DNA of 5,147 bases from Accumulibacter sp. (GCA_031274075.1 JAISQQ010000282.1:1-5147); one strand, 5' to 3'; positions 1 to 5,147 are shown, counted from the first letter of the stretch. Made by a program: numbers and translations. The notes: generated by a model from the sequence alone, not told the origin.

Positions 1-121
1 ATCGCCCTCCCGGCTTTCGCGCTTCCTTGCCTGGATTGGCGTCCAAAGGTCAAATGCGATAGCCTGTTCCTGAAATAAAGTGAAACAGCATCTTCCCTTC
101 GTCTCCGTTATCATGGACGCC

Positions 122-1600
122 ATGAAGCTGCCGCATTCCTTGAAGCCGCGCCGCGCCCGCGGGGCCGTGCTGGCGCTGGCCGCCTGCGTTTCGCTGGCGG
201 GCAACGCCCAGGTCAACGATCTGCCCGATCTGGGCGAGTCCGCGCGCGCCGAACTGTCGCCGCAGATGGAGCGCCGGATCGGCGAGAGCATCATGAACGA
301 GATCCGGCTGCGCGAGCCTGGCTACGTCGACGACCCCGAGATCAACGACTATCTGGGGCGGCTCGGCCGCCGCCTGGTCGAAGCCAGCGCCAATCCGACC
401 GGCGAGTTTCATTTCTTCGCCATCCGCGACAACACGGTGAACGCCTTCGCCATGTTCGGCGGGTATATCGGCGTCAATACGGGGACGCTGCTGACGGCGC
501 AAAGCGAATCGGAACTGGCCGGAGTGCTGGCTCACGAAATCGCCCACGTGACGCAGAACCATCTGGCGCGGCAGATCGCGAAGGAAAAGCAGAATACCAT
601 CCCGACCCTGATCGCTATGGCCATCGGGGTGCTCGCGGCGCGCTCGAATACCTCGGTCGCCGCGGGGGCGATGGCGTCGGCGCAGGCCGGCATGATCCAG
701 GCGCAGTTGGCCTACTCCCGGGATTTCGAGCGGGAGGCCGACCGGGTGGGTTTCCAGTCGCTGGAAAGAGCCGGTTTCGATGTCCACGGCATGGGCGATT
801 TCTTCGAGCGGCTGCAAAAGGCCGGCCGGTTGTACGAGAACAACGCGCCGGTTTACTTCCGTTCGCACCCCTTGACCGTCGAACGGCTTTCCGACATGCA
901 GAACCGGGCGCAGGATTCGCCGTATCGGCAGGTCGTCAGCAGTCTCGATTTCCAGCTCGTGCGCGCCAAGCTGCGGGTGCAGGCCCTGCCGCCGAAAGAC
1001 GCCCGCGCCGAATTCGAGAGGCTGCTGGAGGAAAAGAAGTACGTGTCGGAAGCCGCCGTGCGCTACGGCCTGGCCTACGCCCTGCTGCGCGCGCGCGACC
1101 TCGAAGGCGCCCGGCGCGTCAGCGCCGCGCTGGAGGCGCTGCGGGTGGAATCGCCGATCCTCGCCGGGCTGGCCGCGTCGATCGGCGAACAGTCCGGCGA
1201 CTTCGCGGGCGCGCAGGAAATATACCGGCAGGCCCTGCTGCGCTTTCCGGGGGCCAGGTCGCTGGTGTATGGCTACGCCGATTCGCTCTACGCGGCGGGA
1301 TCGCACCGGCAGGCCTTAGCGTTTCTCGACGGGCAACTGGCCCGCGATCCATCCGATTTCAGACTGTTCGGCCTGCAAGCCAAGACGTATGCGGCCTTGG
1401 GCAGACGCGTGCCGCAGCGCCGCGCGCAGGCCGAGTATTACCTGCTCCAGGGGCAGCTCGGAGCGGCGATCGAACAGCTCCAGTTGGCCCAGAAGGAAAA
1501 GGATGGCGATTTTTACGAGCTGTCCGCGGTCGACGCGCGGCTTCGCGAGCTGCGCAAGTTGCAGATGGAAGAGGAAAGGAAAGGAATGAACGGTGGCTGA
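122..1600 (+). CDS. bepA: BepA-like periplasmic M48 metalloprotease with C-terminal TPR-type region
   Basis: This is a zinc metalloprotease of family M48. The E. coli relative BepA (YfgC) works in the periplasm on outer-membrane protein and LptD assembly, degrading stalled substrates. Read from ATG 122 it is 492 aa, close to E. coli BepA. The zinc site is HEIAH at residues 138-142, with the third ligand Glu205 in EREADRVG. His249 in RSHPLTVERL matches the BepA histidine-switch position. Residues from about 260 to the end are helical and TPR-like, ending in the family-type AEYYLLQGQLGAAIEQL and DARLRELRKL segments. The N-terminus has a basic stretch (KPRRAR), a hydrophobic run and a likely signal peptidase I site at AGNA/Q; LAAC could instead be a lipobox. 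ATG 122 was chosen because it leaves a compact signal peptide. GTG 80 and ATG 113 are in frame, and none has a good ribosome site. It is probably co-transcribed with the TusA gene 32 bases downstream. The family call is firm; calling it the true BepA orthologue is inference. Confidence 0.93.
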   Translation: MKLPHSLKPRRARGAVLALAACVSLAGNAQVNDLPDLGESARAELSPQMERRIGESIMNEIRLREPGYVDDPEINDYLGRLGRRLVEASANPTGEFHFFAIRDNTVNAFAMFGGYIGVNTGTLLTAQSESELAGVLAHEIAHVTQNHLARQIAKEKQNTIPTLIAMAIGVLAARSNTSVAAGAMASAQAGMIQAQLAYSRDFEREADRVGFQSLERAGFDVHGMGDFFERLQKAGRLYENNAPVYFRSHPLTVERLSDMQNRAQDSPYRQVVSSLDFQLVRAKLRVQALPPKDARAEFERLLEEKKYVSEAAVRYGLAYALLRARDLEGARRVSAALEALRVESPILAGLAASIGEQSGDFAGAQEIYRQALLRFPGARSLVYGYADSLYAAGSHRQALAFLDGQLARDPSDFRLFGLQAKTYAALGRRVPQRRAQAEYYLLQGQLGAAIEQLQLAQKEKDGDFYELSAVDARLRELRKLQMEEERKGMNGG

Positions 1601-1618
1601 TTCGATTGCATTCACCCG

Positions 1619-1626
1619 AAAGGAGG
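1619..1626 (+). promoter_or_regulatory. Strong Shine-Dalgarno AAAGGAGG of the TusA-family gene
   Basis: AAAGGAGG is a near-perfect complement to the 16S rRNA tail. It ends 6 bases before the GTG at 1633, which is ideal spacing. It therefore decides the start of the small gene in favour of GTG 1633 over the in-frame TTG at 1606, which lies upstream of this site. Confidence 0.85.
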
Positions 1627-1632
1627 CCGGCC

Positions 1633-1860
1633 GTGCAGGCTGACCGCGAGTTGGACGTCAAGGGACTCAGTTGTCCGCTGCCGATTCTGCGCACCAAGAA
1701 AACGCTCGCCGAGATGGCATCGGGCCAGATCCTGCGCGTGTTCGCCACCGATGCCCACGCGGCGAAGGATTTCCAGGCGTTCGCCCGCCAGACCGGCAAC
1801 GAATTGCTGTCCAGCGTCGAAGCCGACTCGGTTTTCGAGTTTCTTTTCAAGCGCAAATAG
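1633..1860 (+). CDS. tusA: TusA/SirA-family sulfur carrier protein
   Basis: This is a small cytoplasmic sulfur-transfer protein of 75 aa (E. coli TusA is 81 aa). The family carries a persulfide on a single cysteine, passing sulfur from a cysteine desulfurase towards tRNA thiolation, molybdenum cofactor synthesis or, in sulfur oxidisers, dissimilatory sulfur metabolism. The signature is LDVKGLSCPLPILRTKK, with the reactive Cys14 in a CPxP motif, followed by a typical alternating beta/alpha pattern and a hydrophobic last strand (VFEFLF). The GTG start has an excellent ribosome site 6 bases upstream. It lies 32 bases after the M48 protease gene, so the two are probably one transcript. Its stop is 4 bases from the stop of the opposing dUTPase gene. 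Family membership is clear. Which sulfur pathway it serves cannot be told here, since no desulfurase, DsrE or rhodanese partner is in the window, so the tusA symbol is by family. Confidence 0.88.
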   Translation: MQADRELDVKGLSCPLPILRTKKTLAEMASGQILRVFATDAHAAKDFQAFARQTGNELLSSVEADSVFEFLFKRK

Positions 1861-1864
1861 CGCC

Positions 1865-2314
1865 TCAGCCCTTGCCCGTGCTGCCGAACCCGCTGGCGCC
1901 GCGCGGCGTGGCGGCGAATTCGTCGACGATCTCGAAAGCGGCCTGCACCACCGGCACGATGACCAGTTGGGCCAGCCGGTCGAGCGGATCGAGGGTGAAG
2001 TCTTCCTGGCCGCGGTTCCACGTCGACAACATGATTTCGCCCTGATAGTCCGAATCGATCAGTCCGACCAGGTTGCCGAGCACGATGCCGTGCTTGTGTC
2101 CCAGGCCCGAGCGCGGAAGAATCAGCGCCGCCAGGCCGGGGTCGCCGATATGGATGGCCACGCCGGTGGGGATCAACCGCGTTTCGCCGGGGCGGAGGGT
2201 CATCGGCGCCGCAACGCAGGCGCGCAGGTCGAGACCGGCCGAGCCGGACGTGGCGTAGCGCGGCAGCGCGTCTTTCAGGCGCGGGTCGAGGAGGCGCACG
2301 TCAATACGGTGCAT
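1865..2314 (-). CDS. dut: Deoxyuridine 5'-triphosphate nucleotidohydrolase (dUTPase)
   Basis: It hydrolyses dUTP to dUMP and pyrophosphate in the cytoplasm, keeping uracil out of DNA and supplying dUMP for thymidylate synthesis; the family is a homotrimer. At 149 aa it is the usual length (E. coli about 151). All five trimeric dUTPase motifs are present in order: AGLDLRA (26-32), [10 protein letters not shown] (67-76), [11 protein letters not shown] (84-94) with the catalytic Asp89, DRLAQLVI (112-119), and the glycine-rich arm [10 protein letters not shown] (138-147), whose Phe143 stacks on uracil in the family. The ATG at 2314 lies inside the 3' end of coaBC, with a 14-base overlap (ATGCACCGTATTGA). 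A GGAG sits 7 bases upstream of this start, within coaBC. This is the classic coaBC-dut pairing, so translational coupling is likely. Nothing is missing or odd. Confidence 0.97.
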   Translation of the reverse strand: MHRIDVRLLDPRLKDALPRYATSGSAGLDLRACVAAPMTLRPGETRLIPTGVAIHIGDPGLAALILPRSGLGHKHGIVLGNLVGLIDSDYQGEIMLSTWNRGQEDFTLDPLDRLAQLVIVPVVQAAFEIVDEFAATPRGASGFGSTGKG

Positions 2315-3503
2315 GCGGGTTCTCCAGCAAGGCGGCGGCGCGCGCCATCAACTGGCGCGCGAGCGTGAGTTTGGGAGCGGGTTCCAACGCGCGCTGGCCG
2401 TTGTCGTCGAACAGCGTCAGGCGGTTCGCGTCGCCGCCGAAACCGTCCTGGATGAGATTGCCGGCGAGCAGCGGGATTTTTTTCGCGCGGCGTTTCGTTT
2501 CCGCGTACTCGGCGAGATTCCGGGTTTCCGCGGCGAAACCCACGCACAGGGGCGGGCGGGGAAGCGCGGCGACTTCGGCCAGGATGTCGGGATTCTCCAC
2601 CAGTTCGATGACCGGGGGCGGACTGCCGTCCTTCTTGATCTTCTGCTCCGAGACGCTCCTGGGGCGATAGTCGCTCACCGCCGCGACGCCGACGAACACG
2701 TCCTGCGTGACCGCGCGCAGCATCACCTGCGCCTGCATCTCCAGGGCGCTGGTGACGTCGATGCGCGTGACGCCGCGCGGCGTCGGCAAGGCCACCGGGC
2801 CGCAGACCAGGGTGACTTCGGCGCCGGCTTCGCGGGCGGCGCGCGCTACGGCGAAGCCCATCTTGCCGCTCGAAAGATTGCTCAGGCCGCGCACCGGATC
2901 GATGGCTTCGAAGGTCGGCCCGGCGGTGACCAGCACCTTCCTACCCTGGAGCGGCTTGGGCTGGAAATGGGCGATCAGTTCCTCGACGATCTCCTCCGGT
3001 TCGAGCATGCGGCCCTCGCCGCTTTCGCCGCAGGCCAGCTCGCCGCTAGCGGGGCCGAGGATGCCGACGGCGTCGCCGGCCAGCGTGGCGATGTTGCGCT
3101 GCGTCGCCGGGTTATGCCACATCTGGCGATTCATCGCCGGCGCCACGAGCAGCGGGCAGCCGCGCGCCAGGGTCAAGGTGGTCAGCAGGTTGTCGGCGAC
3201 GCCGTTGGCCGCCTTGGCCAGGAAATCGGCCGAGGCCGGCGCGATCAACAGCACGTCGGCTTCGCGCGCAAGCTGGATATGCGCCATGCCGTTGGCAACG
3301 CCCGCGTCCCACGGATCGACCGCTACCGGGTTTCCGGAGAGCGCCTGGAAGGTCGTCGGGGTGACGAAGCGCGTCGCCGCCTCGCTCATCGCCACCCGCA
3401 CCGCGGCGCCCTGCCGGACCAGCAGGCGGACCAGCTCGGCCGCCTTGTAGGCGGCGATTCCGCCGGTGACGCCGAGCGTCACCCGTTTTCCATTCAATTC
3501 CAT
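2301..3503 (-). CDS. coaBC: Bifunctional phosphopantothenoylcysteine decarboxylase / phosphopantothenate-cysteine ligase
   Basis: It catalyses two steps of coenzyme A synthesis: coupling 4'-phosphopantothenate to cysteine (CoaB, CTP-dependent) and decarboxylating the product to 4'-phosphopantetheine (CoaC, FMN-dependent). The protein is 400 aa, full length for the fused family. The N-terminal CoaC flavoprotein domain (about 1-180) starts with [14 protein letters not shown] and has catalytic His75 in MAHIQLA, the PAMNRQMW motif with Asn125, and Cys158 in the [13 protein letters not shown] flap. These three fall at the same residue numbers as in E. coli. The C-terminal CoaB domain starts at [17 protein letters not shown], with [11 protein letters not shown] (Asn209) and the lysine pair region EQKIKK (Lys288). 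The start is ATG 3503; GGGA 8-11 bases upstream is a modest ribosome site. It is divergent from radC across 49 bases and overlaps dut by 14 bases, forming a CoA/dUTP operon. Confidence 0.97.
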   Translation of the reverse strand: MELNGKRVTLGVTGGIAAYKAAELVRLLVRQGAAVRVAMSEAATRFVTPTTFQALSGNPVAVDPWDAGVANGMAHIQLAREADVLLIAPASADFLAKAANGVADNLLTTLTLARGCPLLVAPAMNRQMWHNPATQRNIATLAGDAVGILGPASGELACGESGEGRMLEPEEIVEELIAHFQPKPLQGRKVLVTAGPTFEAIDPVRGLSNLSSGKMGFAVARAAREAGAEVTLVCGPVALPTPRGVTRIDVTSALEMQAQVMLRAVTQDVFVGVAAVSDYRPRSVSEQKIKKDGSPPPVIELVENPDILAEVAALPRPPLCVGFAAETRNLAEYAETKRRAKKIPLLAGNLIQDGFGGDANRLTLFDDNGQRALEPAPKLTLARQLMARAAALLENPHAPY

Positions 3504-3522
3504 GTGAATTTCCCGCTAGAAT
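3494..3522 (+). promoter_or_regulatory. Candidate sigma-70 promoter of radC
   Basis: TAGAAT at 3517-3522 matches TATAAT at five of six positions. With a 17-base spacer the -35 would be TTCAAT (3494-3499), a weak three of six. Predicted transcription starts near 3529, giving a leader of about 24 bases to the radC ATG. The -35 lies within the first codons of the opposing coaBC gene. It is a prediction from consensus only. Confidence 0.45.
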
Positions 3523-3532
3523 ACGGGCTGTC

Positions 3533-3560
3533 ATTCTAACCGAGATCGCCGCATGGCCAT
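3533..3560 (-). promoter_or_regulatory. Candidate sigma-70 promoter of coaBC-dut
   Basis: On the minus strand TAGAAT (3538 to 3533) is a five-of-six -10 box. Transcription would start near 3526, leaving a leader of about 23 bases to the coaBC ATG at 3503. The -35 is poor: the best is ATGGCC (3560 to 3555) with a 16-base spacer, three of six, inside the start of radC. The -10 mirrors that of the radC promoter on the other strand, 10 bases away. A promoter must lie near here because coaBC is the first gene of its unit, but the exact site is a guess. Confidence 0.35.
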
Positions 3561-4230
3561 CACCGATTGGCCCGAGCACGAGCGCCCGCGCGAACGTCTA
3601 TTGGCGCACGGCGCGGCGAATCTGTCGGACGCCGAGTTGCTGGCCATTTCCCTGCGCGTCGGCGTGAAAGGCAAAAGCGCGGTGGATCTGGCGCGGGAGC
3701 TGATCGAGCATTTCGGCGGGCTGAACCGGATGTTCGCCGCCGGCAAGACCGAGTTTTCGGCGATTCCCGGCATGGGAGCCGCGAAGTACGCCGAGTTGCA
3801 GGCGGTGTTGGAGATGGCGCGGCGCGCGTTGGCCGAAGGCATGCGGGAACGCGACGCGTTTTCCAGTCCGGCGGCGGTGCGCGACTACCTGCGCCTCAGA
3901 TTGTCCGGTCTCGCGCACGAAGTGTTCTTCGCCTTGTGGCTGGACGCGCGGCACTGCCTGCTGGCCGCCGAGGAACTGTTTCGCGGAACCTTGTCGCAGA
4001 CCAGCGTGTATCCGCGCGAAGTGCTCAAGCGGGCGCTGGCGCACAACGCGGCGGCGGTGGTGTTCGCGCACAATCATCCGTCCGGGAGAACCGATCCCTC
4101 GCCAGCCGACGAGGCGCTGACCCGCACGCTTTCGCAGGCGCTGGCGCTCGTCGAGGTCAAGGTGCTCGACCATTTCATCATCGCCGGACAGGCTCCGCCC
4201 TTGTCTTTTGCCGAGCGCGGGCTGCTGTGA
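3553..4230 (+). CDS. radC: RadC-family JAMM/MPN-domain protein
   Basis: This is a conserved bacterial RadC-family (DUF2466) protein of 225 aa, full length. The name comes from an old DNA-repair assignment in E. coli that was later questioned, so the role remains uncertain. The N-terminal part has the family opening ([15 protein letters not shown]), LSDAELLAI and a helix-hairpin-helix-like segment, [16 protein letters not shown] (68-83), suited to DNA binding. The C-terminal JAB1/MPN-type domain has the complete JAMM metal site: Glu123, then [14 protein letters not shown] with His173, His175, Ser183 and Asp186, matching HxHx7SxxD. A zinc-dependent hydrolase activity is therefore possible but unproven for the family. 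Start ATG 3553 gives the usual N-terminus; only a weak GAG lies upstream. In many beta- and gammaproteobacteria radC is followed directly by rpmB-rpmG. Here rpmB is the next rightward gene, but a toxin-antitoxin module intervenes. Confidence 0.95.
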   Translation: MAITDWPEHERPRERLLAHGAANLSDAELLAISLRVGVKGKSAVDLARELIEHFGGLNRMFAAGKTEFSAIPGMGAAKYAELQAVLEMARRALAEGMRERDAFSSPAAVRDYLRLRLSGLAHEVFFALWLDARHCLLAAEELFRGTLSQTSVYPREVLKRALAHNAAAVVFAHNHPSGRTDPSPADEALTRTLSQALALVEVKVLDHFIIAGQAPPLSFAERGLL

Positions 4231-4246
4231 GTGAAGCGTGGAAATC

Positions 4247-4284
4247 GGTGAAAGGTAAAGGGTGAAAGGTGAAAGGTGGTGAAC
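4247..4284. repeat. Degenerate tandem heptamer array (GGTGAAA)n
   Basis: Reading in 7-base steps from 4247 gives GGTGAAA, GGTAAAG, GGTGAAA, GGTGAAA, then a partial GGT and a last GGTGAAC. There are thus three perfect units, two variants and one truncated unit, all on one strand in the gap between the convergent radC and brnA stop codons (4230 and 4291). It does not form a hairpin with itself. It may be a simple-sequence tract able to change copy number. No function is claimed. Confidence 0.8.
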
Positions 4285-4290
4285 GGCTCC

Positions 4291-4659
4291 CTATCCCGCA
4301 ACAGGCTCCCGGCCATGAAGGGAATGCGGGCGAGACGCCGCGCGGCTTGCCGGGGGAGCGTCCTGGCTTGCGCCCAGTTCAGAGCGAATCACCCGGCGCA
4401 GGGTGGTTTCAAGGGTTTCGGTCTGGATGGCGTCCATCAGGGCCTGATTGATGAGCGTCTGATACCCGCGCCCCCCCGCCTTGGCCTTGAAAAAAGCAAT
4501 CACCGCCGCGTCCAGCATGATGGAGACGCGCTGCTTCCCCGGACGCTCGCCCAGACGTTCGCGTATCGCGCCAGAAAACGCGGCGCGGTCGACATCTTTC
4601 AAGCCCACGCGCAGGCGGGGCGGTTTTTCAGAGATAGGAATAGAATTCGCGGCTTTCAT
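4291..4659 (-). CDS. brnA: BrnA-like ribbon-helix-helix antitoxin, long C-terminal tail
   Basis: This is the likely antitoxin of a type II pair. It should bind and neutralise the BrnT-like toxin encoded just upstream and repress the shared promoter. It is 122 aa. The recognisable part is a ribbon-helix-helix core: strand RVSIMLD (44-50), helix DAAVIAFFKAKA (50-61), then GRGYQTLINQALMDAI (63-78), the 'GYQT.IN..L' signature of BrnA-family antitoxins. A short LRRVIRSEL helix (87-95) follows, then a tail of about 27 residues rich in Ala, Ser, Pro and Arg. The N-terminal 43 residues probably contact the toxin (inference). ATG 4659 lies inside the toxin gene, overlapping it by 32 bases, so translation is probably coupled; an AAAGG lies about 11 bases upstream. 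The tail is longer than I expect for the family and may be a read-through extension. The family call rests on the motif plus the adjacent toxin. Confidence 0.83.
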   Translation of the reverse strand: MKAANSIPISEKPPRLRVGLKDVDRAAFSGAIRERLGERPGKQRVSIMLDAAVIAFFKAKAGGRGYQTLINQALMDAIQTETLETTLRRVIRSELGASQDAPPASRAASRPHSLHGREPVAG

Positions 4660-4912
4660 GAGTGCTTGCCTTTCGCATGGGGATGATATGGATGGCCCGG
4701 CTGTTTTCCGTGTGGCTGAGCGTCACCAGGGCCGCGCCCAAAAACCCGGTTGAATTGAAACGCTGCTCGCCTTCATAATCGCGGGGGTTCTCGCGTGTCA
4801 TGACCGGGCCGTCAAAAACCTGGAAAGCATCGGCAAGATCAAGGCCATGCTTTTTCAGATTGGCTTGCCGCTTGGGTTCGTGCCACGTGTAATTCACAGC
4901 TTGATCATACAT
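4628..4912 (-). CDS. brnT: BrnT-family toxin (RelE-fold ribonuclease type)
   Basis: This is the probable toxin of a BrnT/BrnA pair. Brucella BrnT is a RelE-like ribonuclease that halts translation when freed from BrnA. From ATG 4912 it is 94 aa, the normal size. The family pattern is clear: YTWHEPKRQANLKKHGLDLADAFQVFD (8-34) corresponds to the conserved 'F.WD..K...N..KHG..F..A..VF.D' opening, followed by EGEQRF (47-52), LVTLSHTE (62-69) and IHIIPMRKASTHESREFY (74-91), the basic C-terminal motif. In-frame alternatives are ATG 4942 and TTG 4948, which would add 10 or 12 residues. ATG 4912 was preferred because the domain begins within 10 residues of it and a candidate promoter lies just upstream, over the longer starts. 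No ribosome site precedes 4912, so the message may be leaderless. GC here is about 55%, lower than the neighbours, which suggests horizontal acquisition. Confidence 0.85.
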   Translation of the reverse strand: MYDQAVNYTWHEPKRQANLKKHGLDLADAFQVFDGPVMTRENPRDYEGEQRFNSTGFLGAALVTLSHTENSRAIHIIPMRKASTHESREFYSYL

Positions 4913-4917
4913 ACGGG

Positions 4918-4948
4918 AATATATACAAGCAAGCCCGGACATCCACAA
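4918..4948 (-). promoter_or_regulatory. Candidate promoter of the brnT-brnA operon
   Basis: On the minus strand TTGTGG (4948 to 4943) is followed after 17 bases by TATATA (4925 to 4920); an alternative -10 is TATATT (4923 to 4918), five of six, at 19 bases. Either would start transcription at about 4911-4913, at the preferred brnT ATG (4912), giving a leaderless message. This AT-rich patch stands out in its surroundings. The assignment is by consensus only. Confidence 0.4.
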
Positions 4949-4951
4949 GCA
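4925..4951 (-). repeat. Direct repeat TGCTTGT x2, possible antitoxin operator
   Basis: TGCTTGT occurs on the minus strand at 4951-4945 and again at 4931-4925, 20 bases start to start, or roughly two helical turns. One copy overlaps the candidate -35 and the other abuts the -10 of the toxin-antitoxin promoter. Ribbon-helix-helix antitoxins commonly bind paired short repeats in their own promoters, so this is a plausible operator. The repeats themselves are seen directly; the operator role is inference. Confidence 0.4.
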
Positions 4952-5045
4952 GCATCCCGCCCATGGCGGATTCCGCGCTGCTCATCCCCGGCTTCCCGTC
5001 GCACAGCATGTAAAAAATGGCCGGCGGCATGGAACTCAAAAGAAC
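4949..5045. other. Spacer between brnT and the rpmB promoter, no gene recognised
   Basis: I see no convincing gene here. The stretch contains two overlapping short inverted repeats, CCGCC-CAT-GGCGG (4957-4969) and GCGGA-T-TCCGC (4967-4977), and a run of six A. The reverse strand has a 34-codon frame beginning MLCDGKPGM with no family resemblance. The hairpins lack a T tract, so they do not look like an intrinsic terminator. Confidence 0.4.
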
Positions 5046-5075
5046 TTGAACTTCCCCGGGTTTTCAGGATAGAAT
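5046..5075 (+). promoter_or_regulatory. Candidate promoter of rpmB
   Basis: TTGAAC (5046-5051, four of six) and TAGAAT (5070-5075, five of six) are separated by 18 bases, predicting a start near 5082 and a leader of about 31 bases. It uses the same TAGAAT -10 form as the radC/coaBC region. Ribosomal protein operons normally have strong promoters. It would let rpmB be expressed independently of radC despite the intervening toxin-antitoxin module. Confidence 0.6.
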
Positions 5076-5112
5076 CCCCGCCTTTCCCCCAAGACCAATT
5101 GGAGTAACGATC

Positions 5113-5147
5113 ATGGCCCGTGTGTGCCAGGTAACGGGTAAGGCCCC
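5113..5147 (+). CDS. rpmB: 50S ribosomal protein L28 (bL28), 5' end only
   Basis: Only the first 11 codons and two bases of the next are in the window. They read MARVCQVTGKA, the characteristic bL28 N-terminus of proteobacteria (family members begin M-[AS]-R-V-C-x-V-T-G-K-x-P), with Cys5 in place. A GGAG at 5101-5104 sits 8 bases before ATG 5113, a normal ribosome site. The protein is a small component of the large ribosomal subunit. In relatives rpmG (bL33) follows directly, and it would be expected just past the window edge. The match is short but distinctive, and the location downstream of radC supports it. Confidence 0.9.
   Translation, partial: MARVCQVTGKA

Noticed and set aside
109..114. 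TATCAT as a -10 box for the M48 protease gene
   Set aside because: It has no acceptable -35 at 16-18 bases and would imply a leaderless start. I found no convincing promoter in 1-121.
50..1306. Long open frame on the minus strand opposite the M48 protease (418 codons)
   Set aside because: It is Arg-, Gly- and His-rich with no recognisable motif and covers a gene with an intact zinc site. Such frames are routine in GC-rich coding DNA.
1851..1863. GCGC-AAATA-GCGC inverted repeat as a shared terminator for tusA and dut
   Set aside because: The stem has only four pairs and there is no T run on either strand, so it is too weak to call.
2313..3539. Long open frame on the plus strand opposite coaBC (408 codons)
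   Set aside because: The composition is that of a reverse-strand shadow, and coaBC on the other strand has all its catalytic motifs.
4285..4310. GGCTCCC repeated twice near the antitoxin stop, considered as a terminator or target-site duplication
   Set aside because: The copies are direct, not inverted, so no hairpin forms. They lie inside or at the edge of the antitoxin gene without a matching copy on the far side of the module.
5095..5102. CCAATTGG palindrome touching the rpmB ribosome site
   Set aside because: An 8-base palindrome is expected by chance at this scale. Nothing else nearby suggests an operator or a riboswitch.
1..5147. CRISPR array, tRNA, rRNA, insertion sequence or prophage signals
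   Set aside because: I saw no regularly spaced repeats, cloverleaf-like segments, transposase-like frames or phage structural motifs on either strand.

Overview
The window is GC-rich (about 64% in the stretch of radC I counted). Its housekeeping gene order and gene content fit a betaproteobacterium, for example a Rhodocyclales- or Nitrosomonadales-like lineage. This assignment is an inference from two things: the coaBC-dut / radC-rpmB neighbourhood common to beta- and gammaproteobacteria, and the recurring TAGAAT-type -10 boxes. The sequence cannot fix the genus.

Layout, left to right. (1) Positions 1-121 hold an upstream spacer, possibly with the ribosome binding site of a divergent gene lying just outside the window. 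(2) A rightward pair follows: a BepA-like periplasmic M48 metalloprotease with a C-terminal TPR-type region (122-1600), then a TusA-family sulfur carrier (1633-1860). (3) A leftward pair meets it tail to tail with only 4 bases between stop codons. It comprises coaBC (phosphopantothenoylcysteine synthetase/decarboxylase, coenzyme A synthesis) overlapping dut (dUTPase) by 14 bases. (4) A 49-base divergent promoter region lies between coaBC and radC and carries an inverted pair of TAGAAT boxes. (5) radC (RadC/JAMM-domain protein, 3553-4230) runs rightward and is followed by a degenerate GGTGAAA heptamer array. (6) A leftward BrnT/BrnA-type toxin-antitoxin module occupies 4291-4912. (7) A short spacer ends in a strong-looking promoter and the first 11 codons of rpmB (ribosomal protein bL28).

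Most of the window is core metabolism and maintenance: outer-membrane protein quality control, sulfur relay, CoA synthesis, dUTP removal and ribosome assembly. The accessory part is the toxin-antitoxin module wedged between radC and rpmB. It is visibly lower in GC (about 55% over 4681-4920), runs opposite to its neighbours, and carries its own candidate promoter with a 7-base direct repeat that could be the antitoxin operator. It belongs to a known toxin-antitoxin type, so I do not claim a new system. Its antitoxin tail, possible leaderless toxin start and operator-like repeats are the least ordinary things here.
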